Below are positions 7,998-14,788 of a DNA stretch of 24,659 nucleotides, piece after piece. Under the pieces are notes generated by a model. The model worked only from the letters and a program-made list of their open reading frames with translations. It did not search any database and was not told the DNA's origin. The position numbers and the translations under genes were made by a program. Each line of letters begins with the position of its first letter. Within the stretch, counting starts at the first letter, position 1. This stretch comes from a virus, in the IMG/VR virus record IMGVR_UViG_3300042260_001007, positions 1 through 24,659 of that record. The stretch is one strand, 5' to 3'.

Positions 7998-9188
7998 ATG
8001 GTGATTAAATTTGAGCCAATTGAAGCCCCAGTTCTCGACCCTCGAAATGAGAAGGAACTGGTAGAACTAGCCCTAGACCGACTTTATGTGGCATCCGGCG
8101 GCACAATTAATGATTTTGGCCCACACGCCCCAGCGCGGGCGCTAACAGAGGGGCTTTGCTTTGCGATCGCTGAATTGTTGTATTATGCCAATCAATTGCC
8201 AGAAGCGATGGCGATTAATTTTTTGCAGATTGTAGGGGTTCAAAGAAGGTTAGGAACCCCAGCCCAAGCAATGCTCAGAGTTGAATTAATTGAGCCACTT
8301 GATAATCCCTTTGTTATTCCTGCCGGATTTGTAGTTCTTACTAATTCCGGCAGGCTAATGTTTACCCTGGATAGCCAGCTTTTAATTAATCCAGGCTCAA
8401 CCCAGGGAGCCGTGCCTTGCACTTGTACCGAGCTAGGAACCAAAGGAAATGTAGCAGCGAACGTCATCAACCGAACGCCTCAAAAGTTGGCCTATCTTAA
8501 GTCAATTTTCAACCCCGCCGCCGCGTCTGGGGGAACAGATGAAGAATCAATTGATGAAGTTAAGTCTCGCGGTTTCCAAGCCATCCGCCGACGTGGTTTG
8601 ATTTCTAAAGCCGACTATGAAGAAGAAGTGATTTCTTTACTTGGTCCCGGCGCGATCGCATTAGCCAAGGGTAATCTTGGTGCCGATGGCCAAACCTATG
8701 CAGAAAACAATATTCATGTTTTTGCCCTAAACGCTGATGGTGCATTGCTTAATAATGCCCAAGCTTTAGATATTCGCGATCGCTTACGACAGAAAAGCTT
8801 AATGACTGTCGCCGATTTTGTGTGGGTATCATCGCTGGTTTACGCTCCAATTCACACAGAGGTAATTGCCAAAGTATTGCCCAATACCAGCCCCGCAGCG
8901 GTAGCAGAAGCAATTTATCAGCAATTACGGGAATATTTCAAGCCAGGGAAATATCCACCTGGGGAAGCAATTATTCTCAAAGAACTTGAGTATCAGGTGA
9001 GGTTATCTCAAGGAATTCAATACTTGCATTCCGTAACGATAGGCGATACTTATAACCAACCTTACGCCCCGGTTAACTTCCCTTTACCGTTGGCACATTC
9101 TATCCCTGAGTTCCGTTCAGTTTCTTGCATCTTGCAAGGCAGCGATCGCGACTACAGATATATTAAAGGCAACCCGGACTTTTTCTAA
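7998..9188 (+). CDS. Baseplate assembly protein J (Mu gp47-like)
   Basis: The 396-residue product is a baseplate J family wedge protein. N-terminal ELALDRLYVASGGTINDFGPHAPARALTEGL and the helical continuation match the family start. The middle has IPAGFVVLTNSGRLMFTL, the typical (I/V)-P-x-G-x-x-(F/V)...F segment, then SRGFQAIRRRGLISKADYEEEVISLLGPGAIA, the conserved R-A-x-x-x...T/S-x-x-D-Y-E segment. The C-terminal half holds the usual beta domains. Length is in the family range (350-400). The stop overlaps the next start (TAATG, 9188). Confidence 0.9.
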   Translation: MVIKFEPIEAPVLDPRNEKELVELALDRLYVASGGTINDFGPHAPARALTEGLCFAIAELLYYANQLPEAMAINFLQIVGVQRRLGTPAQAMLRVELIEPLDNPFVIPAGFVVLTNSGRLMFTLDSQLLINPGSTQGAVPCTCTELGTKGNVAANVINRTPQKLAYLKSIFNPAAASGGTDEESIDEVKSRGFQAIRRRGLISKADYEEEVISLLGPGAIALAKGNLGADGQTYAENNIHVFALNADGALLNNAQALDIRDRLRQKSLMTVADFVWVSSLVYAPIHTEVIAKVLPNTSPAAVAEAIYQQLREYFKPGKYPPGEAIILKELEYQVRLSQGIQYLHSVTIGDTYNQPYAPVNFPLPLAHSIPEFRSVSCILQGSDRDYRYIKGNPDFF

Positions 9189-10090
9189 TGTTTCTAACTC
9201 GAATCACTGGTTTAATCAAAAATTCAGGCGGCGTCCCTCTCTCTGGACGATTAAAAGTTACCCTTGACTTTCCCCTTATTGACAAAAATACAATCCCTCA
9301 CAGCACCCATACCACAGAAACCGAGGTTTATGAGGTAACTGAGGGTTATGTAGATTTTTCCTTAAAAGAAACCCAAACTCTTAACAGCACCTACCATTTC
9401 CAGTTTTTCTTGGTGCAAAACTTTGAAACCTTTTTTATCGAGTCAGGCGCCATATATGTAGGTCCTAAGCATATCTTTGAAGGGGAATATTACACAGGTA
9501 GTTTTCACACATCCAAAAGCGTTATTCTGTTCCGAGAAGTAGGTGAATCTGAAAAATTAATTATCGACTTTCACGCCCAAATCCCGCCAGTTTCCGAAAT
9601 ATCCTTTTCCAACCTTTTGCCCACGGGCATTAGCTCAAACGTACTAGACACATCGATCGCTCGACTAGCTCAAGAACTGGCAACCAATCCAGAGTTAGTG
9701 GCTCAAATTGCCACCAATTTTACCAACGCTGCAAATATTGCCTCGACACCCGTCGGTCAAGTGAGCGCAGTCACAGTTCAAGGGGCGATCGAAGAACTGG
9801 ACGCCGAAAAATTGGCGATCGCCAGTAACTTGGCTGATCTAGCAAATGCCGCAACTTCCAGAGATAACTTGGGGCTGGGTTCCGCTGCAATCGCTGATTC
9901 AGTGGATTTTGCCGAAGCGGTGCATCAACATAATGGGTCTACCGAGATTTTTTGGAATACCCAGCCTCCTGGTGCCAATCAGTTGATTCTTACGAATGCC
10001 CCCAATGATATCACCGGGCATCCATCCAAGTGGCTATTAGTCTCTGTTGACGGCACTAACTATGTTCTTCCCGCATGGAGAGTAAATTAA
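9188..10090 (+). CDS. Tail fibre-like or tail collar protein
   Basis: The 300-residue protein opens with a beta-rich head domain (residues 1-130, LTRITGLIKNSGGVPLSGRLKV...) followed by a helical and repeat-like shaft: NVLDTSIARLAQELATNPELV, AAISTPVGQ-like strands, and NLADLANAATSRDNLGLGSAA, a motif typical of phage tail-fibre shafts. The C-terminus (ILTNAPNDITGHPSKWLLV) looks like a small beta domain. It directly follows baseplate J, where gp48-type and fibre genes usually lie. No chaperone gene is evident next to it. The host-binding role is inferred. Confidence 0.65.
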   Translation: MFLTRITGLIKNSGGVPLSGRLKVTLDFPLIDKNTIPHSTHTTETEVYEVTEGYVDFSLKETQTLNSTYHFQFFLVQNFETFFIESGAIYVGPKHIFEGEYYTGSFHTSKSVILFREVGESEKLIIDFHAQIPPVSEISFSNLLPTGISSNVLDTSIARLAQELATNPELVAQIATNFTNAANIASTPVGQVSAVTVQGAIEELDAEKLAIASNLADLANAATSRDNLGLGSAAIADSVDFAEAVHQHNGSTEIFWNTQPPGANQLILTNAPNDITGHPSKWLLVSVDGTNYVLPAWRVN

Positions 10091-10091
10091 T

Positions 10092-12707
10092 ATGAGACTG
10101 ATTGCCCCGATCGCCCGCGTTCGGATTGCGGACAATGAATTCATATCTGGCGATGGCTACCTAAAATTTGTTTCCGTTGAATTAGGTGAAGATGCGCGAT
10201 CGTCCTCTTGTCGATTTGAAATTAATGACCCAGAGTTAGATTTTGCCGGGAAATACTTTGAAATCAGCTTTAAGGAAAGTGGCATTCAGGTGCCCGCTGA
10301 TTTATTGGCTGCCAAACCACAACAGCCACCTCCTACGGTTGCGGGGACTGGATTAATCAATATTCCGGGCGGCGGCGGGGAAAGCACTTTTTCTGTTGAT
10401 GGGGTAGGTTCATGGCTGATTTCAAAAACTCCGCATATTCCCGAAAACCAAAAAGCAGAATTCTGGGCCGGTATTCAGTCTCTATCTAGCGAATTAGGTA
10501 TTGATCCCAACTACCTCCCAATTATCATGGTTACGGAAACCGGAGTGGATGGATTCATCAATCCTGCGGAGGGGCATGGAAATGATGCCGAAGGATGCGG
10601 TGGATTAATTCAATTTTGTACCTGGGGTGGAGCGACAGAAGTTGGATACCCGCCCAGTGTGATAAGAGGTTTAAGTGCAGCAGACCAATTGCCTTTAGTT
10701 AGGAAATATTTAAGCACAAAACAAATTCCTTCAGGTGCAGATTTAGCTACTACCTATCTGGCTATTTTAAATCCAGCGTCAATGCCGATTCCGCGAGGCC
10801 AAGACCTTGGCATTAAGGGTCGACAATCCGCCCACTTGTACGACAGTGCGGGCAGAATCACCAAAGAATCACTAGAATCCGGATTGCTTGAAAAGGCAAA
10901 AGTACACGAATTTAACCCTAGTGGACCATCACTTAAATCGGCCCCAACACCGCCACCGATCGCAGATACCACCAAAGCACAAACCACTCCACCTGCTGAC
11001 GGCTCTCCGCCGCCTGCCAAAGCAGAACCGGCAAAGCCCTCGGAAGAATCAAAGAAAGGCACGGAAATAATAATTGAGTTAGGCTATGAAATCGATCGCT
11101 TAATTTCATTTCACTTTATCCACACTGGCACTACCGCCAATGGGCGATCGCCTGGGTCTACGGTTTTTGAGGGTCAGTCAATCCGCTGGATGATGTCCCG
11201 ACGGACAAAAAATTCAACTTACGAAAATATCACCTTACGGCAATTGGCGGAAATTATCTGCCAAGGGTATGGTCTATCACTGGAAATGGAAGGCGATGGC
11301 CCGACATACCAATTCCTCGACCAAAGCGGTATTTCTGATTACCAGCTTTTGCTTCGGGAAGCTAAGGCGATCGGTTACTCGATAGCCGATGACGGGGCAA
11401 TTCTGAAAATTTCCCCTTGGCGGCCAAACTTTACTGGATTCGTAATTACCCCGGATATTCTGGATAAAATCAGTTTCAGCGATCGCGCCACGGCTGAAAT
11501 GCAGAAAAAAATCACCCCAGAGAGCAAAACATCGACTACCGATACCACGGCAGGGGAACAAAAAACCGAGATTGATTTGGCCACAGGAAAAATCAAACAG
11601 ATTAAACCGGAAGACTCGACCGGCACCGGCACAGGGACAATGGCGATGACTGGCGCTGCAACAACTGAAGTAAAGGGAATGGCCGATCAAAGTGAAGCCA
11701 AAGCCACTAGCGATATGATGTCGCCGGTAGTCCCAGGCTCCGATGATAAGTTTTCTAACCAACTTAACCCGGTCACAGAGCAAGTAAAGCCACTAAAACC
11801 AGAAGACCCCAAAGCCGCAACTATTTCAAGTTTTGCCTCAACCTCAACTCCCTTTAAAGAGGAAAAAACCGGACTGCCTACCCAAGAAATTGGTGCAATT
11901 GACTTGGCAGATGGCAAGGCAAAGGCGATCGCAATTAAAGATGAATCTCGCAGAATCAAGGGGTATGAGTCGAATGCCAGCTTTAAAGCCACACCTGAGT
12001 CTCTCACTTTAGCGCCGGGGTCAATAATTGGAATTGCCGAAAGGTGCTTTAAAAGTAAAGCTGCCAAAAAAGCATTTTGCCGAGAGTGGCGAGTTGGCCG
12101 GGTCAAACATACCCTACAACCGGGAAATTTTCGCACAGATATCGATTTTTATACCCCACAGGCAGCCAAACCACCCGCCACAGCGCCAACAGTCGCAGGT
12201 ACGGGACTAAAAAACACCCCAGACCAACCAAGCACGGCCACACCCGGCCAATTTACTCCCAATGCTGGCGGCTACATTTGGCCAATGCGAGGATACTATA
12301 CCAGTCCCTACGGGCCACGATGGGGTAGATTTCATGGTGGAATCGATATTGCCGATGCAGAAGGAACGCCAGTAATGGCGGTGGCAGATGGAAAAGTTAT
12401 TTTTGTCGGGCAACAAGACCCAGGGGATCTTTCCGTCGGATTTGGCAATTTAATCGATATTGAGCATTCCGACAAAAACGTTACCAGATACGCTCATTTG
12501 TTAGAGTTCAAGGTGACAGAAGGCCAAATGGTAAAACAAGGAGATGTTATCGCATTGGAAGGCAACACTGGTGGCAGCACTGGCCCACACCTTCATTTTG
12601 AAATTTGTATTGGCGGACCTTACGGAGACAAAATAAATCCGATTACTGTACTGCCACAGGGAAACCTTGCAGTAATTGACGGATTAGTTCCGCCGGGAAG
12701 TACCTAA
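10092..12707 (+). CDS. Baseplate hub (gpD-like) with inserted lysozyme-like domain and C-terminal M23 peptidase
   Basis: The 871-residue product is the spike/hub end of the tail and appears to carry two peptidoglycan-cutting domains. Residues 1-75 and about 325-475 resemble the hub fold (late control gene D: YQFLDQSGISDYQLLLREAKAIGY). Between them, residues about 105-270 look like a transglycosylase/lysozyme domain: candidate Glu149 in VTETG, then GCGGLIQF. Proline-rich linkers follow. The C-terminal part (about 735-860) is an M23 endopeptidase with H748-x3-D752 and H833-L-H835, the zinc ligands of that family. The linker PTVAGTGL occurs at residues 81-88 and again at 699-706, just ahead of each lytic domain. 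It starts 1 nt after the fibre gene stop. A terminator follows at 12820. Enzymatic activity is inferred from motifs. Confidence 0.85.
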   Translation: MRLIAPIARVRIADNEFISGDGYLKFVSVELGEDARSSSCRFEINDPELDFAGKYFEISFKESGIQVPADLLAAKPQQPPPTVAGTGLINIPGGGGESTFSVDGVGSWLISKTPHIPENQKAEFWAGIQSLSSELGIDPNYLPIIMVTETGVDGFINPAEGHGNDAEGCGGLIQFCTWGGATEVGYPPSVIRGLSAADQLPLVRKYLSTKQIPSGADLATTYLAILNPASMPIPRGQDLGIKGRQSAHLYDSAGRITKESLESGLLEKAKVHEFNPSGPSLKSAPTPPPIADTTKAQTTPPADGSPPPAKAEPAKPSEESKKGTEIIIELGYEIDRLISFHFIHTGTTANGRSPGSTVFEGQSIRWMMSRRTKNSTYENITLRQLAEIICQGYGLSLEMEGDGPTYQFLDQSGISDYQLLLREAKAIGYSIADDGAILKISPWRPNFTGFVITPDILDKISFSDRATAEMQKKITPESKTSTTDTTAGEQKTEIDLATGKIKQIKPEDSTGTGTGTMAMTGAATTEVKGMADQSEAKATSDMMSPVVPGSDDKFSNQLNPVTEQVKPLKPEDPKAATISSFASTSTPFKEEKTGLPTQEIGAIDLADGKAKAIAIKDESRRIKGYESNASFKATPESLTLAPGSIIGIAERCFKSKAAKKAFCREWRVGRVKHTLQPGNFRTDIDFYTPQAAKPPATAPTVAGTGLKNTPDQPSTATPGQFTPNAGGYIWPMRGYYTSPYGPRWGRFHGGIDIADAEGTPVMAVADGKVIFVGQQDPGDLSVGFGNLIDIEHSDKNVTRYAHLLEFKVTEGQMVKQGDVIALEGNTGGSTGPHLHFEICIGGPYGDKINPITVLPQGNLAVIDGLVPPGST

Positions 12708-12723
12708 TCCCACGTTGGCAAAA

Positions 12724-12807
12724 CCCGTCCCAATAGTGGGACGGTTCATCCCAGGGGTGGGACGGGTAGTCTAACATATTAGACGGGTCATCCTGGGTAT
12801 GGGACGG
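12724..12807. repeat. Four 21-bp tandem dyad repeats, each ending GACGG
   Basis: GACGG ends at 12744, 12765, 12786 and 12807, so the period is exactly 21 bp. The first unit has arms CCGTCCCA/TGGGACGG (8 bp, loop ATAG). The second has TCCCA/TGGGA, the third GTCTAA/TTAGAC (loop CATA) and the fourth a weaker dyad. The third unit shares arms with the following terminator (GTCTAAT...ATTAGAC). The period equals two helical turns, as in operators or iterons; tandem RNA hairpins are also possible. Confidence 0.7.
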
Positions 12808-12819
12808 AAAACGCTGGGA

Positions 12820-12861
12820 GTCTAATTAGGCTAAGGTTTCCAGAAACCTATTAGACTTTTT
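12820..12861 (+). terminator. Rho-independent terminator of the late tail operon
   Basis: GTCTAAT (12820-12826) pairs with ATTAGAC (12850-12856), and GGTTTC (12835-12840) pairs with GAAACC (12843-12848) inside it. The stem is followed by TTTTT. It lies 113 nt after the hub gene and ends the long plus-strand operon. Confidence 0.75.
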
Positions 12862-13131
12862 ATTAAATTTCTACTTAAATTTTTTTTAATCAAAAAAAGT
12901 TGCAAAATTGCAATTCAAGAAAAGTACCTAAAGATAGTTTGCTTCGTAAAAAGATTTATCACGATTTACTTGCAAGTAATGAAATCTTGGTTTGGATTAA
13001 ATTTTCCGAGCGGCGTCGGTTGCAAGTGTGCAATAAAAAGCCCCGCAACTTGCGAGGTTTGTGTGACCGTTATGTGATTGGTTTGGCCGCTATATATAGT
13101 GTTTTTGCGCCTAACCTAGCGGGTTGCCAAC
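12862..13131. other. Gene-poor AT-rich stretch with four TTGCAA sites
   Basis: No convincing gene is seen. A frame from TTG at 12900 to 13145 lacks a Shine-Dalgarno and a recognisable product. The first 50 nt are very A+T-rich. TTGCAA occurs at 12900, 12908, 12970 and 13020, and GCAACTTGC at about 13046, an unusual density. With the 21-bp repeats upstream this could be a regulatory or replication site, but there is no rep-type gene nearby. Confidence 0.35.
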
Positions 13132-13154
13132 AAAAAACCCCCTAGATTAGGGGG
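13132..13154 (-). terminator. Rho-independent terminator of the XRE regulator gene
   Basis: CCCCCTA (13138-13144) and TAGGGGG (13148-13154) form a 7-bp stem with a 3-nt loop. On the minus strand it is followed by TTTTTT (13137-13132). It lies 100 nt downstream of the minus-strand regulator stop codon. Confidence 0.75.
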
Positions 13155-13180
13155 CGATCGCATCACTTGAACTTTTTGGG

Positions 13181-13287
13181 GGTTAGTCTTGGCGAAAAAT
13201 CATCAGATCGCTGATGGATTTCCGGGGGTTCCGTCGGTTAAAGCGACAGAACGGTTAGTCTTGGCGAAAAATCATCAGATCGCTGAT
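13181..13287. repeat. 35-bp direct repeat duplicating the 3' end of the XRE gene
   Basis: An identical 35-bp segment lies at 13181-13215 and 13253-13287 (offset 72 bp). The second copy encodes the last codons (SDLMIFRQD-stop) of the minus-strand regulator. The first copy lies downstream of the stop as a non-coding echo, so the gene's end was duplicated locally. Confidence 0.85.
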
Positions 13288-13488
13288 ATCACAGTTAAGA
13301 GCCTGACACAAGCTGGTTAAAAGTTCGTTGTCAATGCGGGGTAGTGTCTCATGCCGCCGCAAATTGCAAATAGTGGCAGGGTGCCGATTTACTGCGATCG
13401 CGAGATCCTTGTTCGTTAACCGCCGATCCGCCATGACTTGTCTTAGACGCCATTGGATCCTAGGTGCCATCTTTGCCATATTTAACAT
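13255..13488 (-). CDS. XRE/Cro-type helix-turn-helix regulator
   Basis: The 77-residue product is a single small helix-turn-helix domain of the Cro/C1 or HTH_26 type. IQWRLRQVMADRRLTNKDLA forms helices 1-2. AVNRHPATICNLRRHETLPR is the recognition segment, and LTSLCQALNCDISDLMIF is the usual closing helix pair. It could begin at Met1, Met4 (MAKMAP) or Met7 (MAPRIQ); no Shine-Dalgarno decides. It is divergent from the strong promoter at 13559, so it is well placed to repress the KilA-N/Bro-N unit, like a phage or plasmid switch. A possible extended -10 (TGGTACAAT on the minus strand, 13528-13536) lies upstream. Its 3' end is partly duplicated downstream. Confidence 0.85.
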   Translation of the reverse strand: MLNMAKMAPRIQWRLRQVMADRRLTNKDLAIAVNRHPATICNLRRHETLPRIDNELLTSLCQALNCDISDLMIFRQD

Positions 13489-13558
13489 AATGTACTAACC
13501 TACTGTAGCTTAATTTGATTATTCCTTATTGTACCATCAAAAAAATAATTTTAGGCTA

Positions 13559-13587
13559 TTGACAATTAGCGGTAGACGCGATATATT
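13559..13587 (+). promoter_or_regulatory. Consensus sigma-70 promoter for the KilA-N/Bro-N unit
   Basis: TTGACA (13559-13564), 17 nt, TATATT (13582-13587) is close to the ideal sigma-70 promoter. It lies in the gap between the divergent XRE gene and the structured leader. The predicted start of transcription falls near 13593-13595. Confidence 0.75.
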
Positions 13588-13758
13588 TAAAACATGGCAA
13601 GCAAAAACACCCCTAACCGCGAATGGTAGGGGACACGGCTAAGACCCGTCGTTGATGCAACGTCATAAACCTAAAAACGTTAAAACCCGCATCAGCGCTT
13701 AACTTTAGTCGTTTACGCTGACACGGGCATTCAGAACCTACAAAAAGGATCTTATTCC
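13588..13758 (+). ncRNA. Structured leader ahead of the 54-aa gene, with an 11-codon mini frame
   Basis: Immediately downstream of the promoter, at the predicted transcript start, ATG 13594 opens a frame of 11 codons (MASKNTPNREW, stop at 13627-13629). The leader then shows CCCCTA...TAGGGG around 13610-13633 and a larger hairpin TCAGCG...CGCTGA with flanking CCCG/CGGG (about 13687-13727). An AACCTA box follows ahead of the Shine-Dalgarno. This could be a leader-peptide attenuator, an RNA regulator or just a structured 5' UTR; no known riboswitch family is recognised. Confidence 0.35.
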
Positions 13759-13923
13759 ATGAATATATCACGACTCGATGTAGTTCGGGCAATTCCTGCG
13801 GATGATTTGGCGGATTTTTCCGAAGCGATCGCAGATGCAGCCCACTATACAACTAACATTATTTTAGGCAAATTAGTAGCAATTGCTGTCAAGAATTACT
13901 TTAAAAAATGTGGTAGTTGCTAA
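13759..13923 (+). CDS. Small protein (54 aa) with hydrophobic middle and C-terminal CGSC
   Basis: ATG 13759 opens 54 codons ending at TAA 13921-13923, with AAAGGA about 9 nt upstream. The product starts MNISRLDVVRAIPADDLADF, continues with a helix AIADAAHYTTNIILGKLVAIAVKNYF and ends KKCGSC. The second half is moderately hydrophobic and could be an amphipathic or membrane-associated helix, and the final C-x-x-C is notable. It is the first gene of the unit behind the 13559 promoter. A minus-strand frame over the same place (13613-13852) lacks these signals. Function unknown. Confidence 0.6.
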   Translation: MNISRLDVVRAIPADDLADFSEAIADAAHYTTNIILGKLVAIAVKNYFKKCGSC

Positions 13924-13948
13924 TAGGTTTGTGATAGAATAAGAAAAA

Positions 13949-14005
13949 GCCCCTCGCGGTGGTGAGACACCCAGGGGCAGTAAACCTAAACAAGGTAGGT
14001 TCACG
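13949..14005 (+). promoter_or_regulatory. Hairpin leader with AACCTA box and masked Shine-Dalgarno (KilA-N gene)
   Basis: GCCCCT (13949-13954) pairs with AGGGGC (13973-13978), with GGTG/CACC nested inside. No U-tract follows, so it is not a standard terminator. GTAAACCTA comes next, then GGTAGGTTCACG and ATG 14006. AACCTA can pair with TAGGTT, which covers the Shine-Dalgarno. A possible extended -10 (TGATAGAAT, 13932-13940) just upstream would start the transcript at the hairpin. Confidence 0.5.
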
Positions 14006-14662
14006 ATGAGCAATTTAACAGTCTTCAACTACAACGGTCAAGTCATCAGCCGACGGGAAAATGGTTTTGTCAACTTGACCCAAATGTGTCAGGCGAATGG
14101 GAAGCGACTGGAGGATTTTCTTTCTCACAAACGAACATTAGACACAATCCATACTCTTTACGCTATTCAGTCTGGGGAAATCTGCCATGTATTAGAAACA
14201 ATTGACGGTGAAACCTGGGGGCATTTTCATCTAGCGGCTGAATTGGCGTATCAGTCCAACGCATCATTCTCTGTTTGGTTTAATATAACTTTTTACGGAG
14301 ATAACCTTATCTTTCCCAGTGTTTCACTAGAAGAGTTTCGCCAATGGGAAGAAAAACACTTCCCTTGGATAAATGATGCTACCAACAAAAACGAGCAAAA
14401 GGGGAGTGTCTATTTTATTCTAAATGAGACTCGAAACATATTAAAGATAGGGTACACTGCTGGCGACCCAATGACAAGGCTTGCGGCCTTCAAATCAGGC
14501 GCAGTCCAAGAAAAGCTAACACTACTTGGACAAGTCGATGGGACGTTAAAGACAGAGGCGATGTACCACTCTTATCTTGCCAGTTACAAGGTGCAAGGCG
14601 AATGGTTCAATTACACATCAGATGTCCGCAAGTTTGTCGAAGAAACCATCCTAGGCGGGTAA
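14006..14662 (+). CDS. KilA-N domain protein fused to a T5orf172-like (GIY-YIG) domain
   Basis: The 218-residue product has an N-terminal KilA-N DNA-binding domain (about residues 3-105: NGQVISRRENGFVNLTQMCQ, then WGHFHLAAELAYQSNASFSVW), found in phage and large-virus regulators. The C-terminal part (about 131-215) matches T5orf172 / Mug113-type GIY-YIG domains: GSVYFILNETRNILKIGYTAG at the start (V-Y-F-I...K-I-G-Y-T), an E in TEAMYHSYL and GEWFNY near the end. Such fusions are thought to bind or nick DNA, so it may regulate the prophage or cut DNA site-specifically. It is transcribed with the 54-aa gene and the Bro-N gene and has the shared hairpin leader. Confidence 0.8.
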   Translation: MSNLTVFNYNGQVISRRENGFVNLTQMCQANGKRLEDFLSHKRTLDTIHTLYAIQSGEICHVLETIDGETWGHFHLAAELAYQSNASFSVWFNITFYGDNLIFPSVSLEEFRQWEEKHFPWINDATNKNEQKGSVYFILNETRNILKIGYTAGDPMTRLAAFKSGAVQEKLTLLGQVDGTLKTEAMYHSYLASYKVQGEWFNYTSDVRKFVEETILGG

Positions 14663-14729
14663 TCGATCGTTGCTAATCAACTGGATGCCGTGATGGAACA
14701 AGTTTGCTTGCCACAGTAAAAAGCAAAAT

Positions 14730-14788
14730 GCCGGGATAACTCTACTTATCCCGGCGCGTAAACCTAGCAAATTAACAATGAGGTTCAC
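14730..14788 (+). promoter_or_regulatory. Hairpin leader with AACCT box (Bro-N gene)
   Basis: GCCGGGATAA (14730-14739) and TTATCCCGGC (14746-14755) form a perfect 10-bp stem with a 6-nt loop. GCGTAAACCTA follows, then GAGGTTCAC and ATG 14789. AACCT and AGGTT are complementary, so the Shine-Dalgarno can be paired. The layout matches the leader of the preceding gene, although the stem sequences differ. Confidence 0.55.

Noticed and set aside
11277-11783. 168-codon minus-strand frame
   Set aside because: Antisense to the hub gene; product has no domain and no Shine-Dalgarno.
12900-13145. 81-codon frame in the gap after the terminator
   Set aside because: Starts with TTG without a Shine-Dalgarno, no recognisable domain, and runs into the minus-strand terminator.
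13613-13852. 79-codon minus-strand frame
   Set aside because: Lies over the plus-strand leader and 54-aa gene and lacks start signals.
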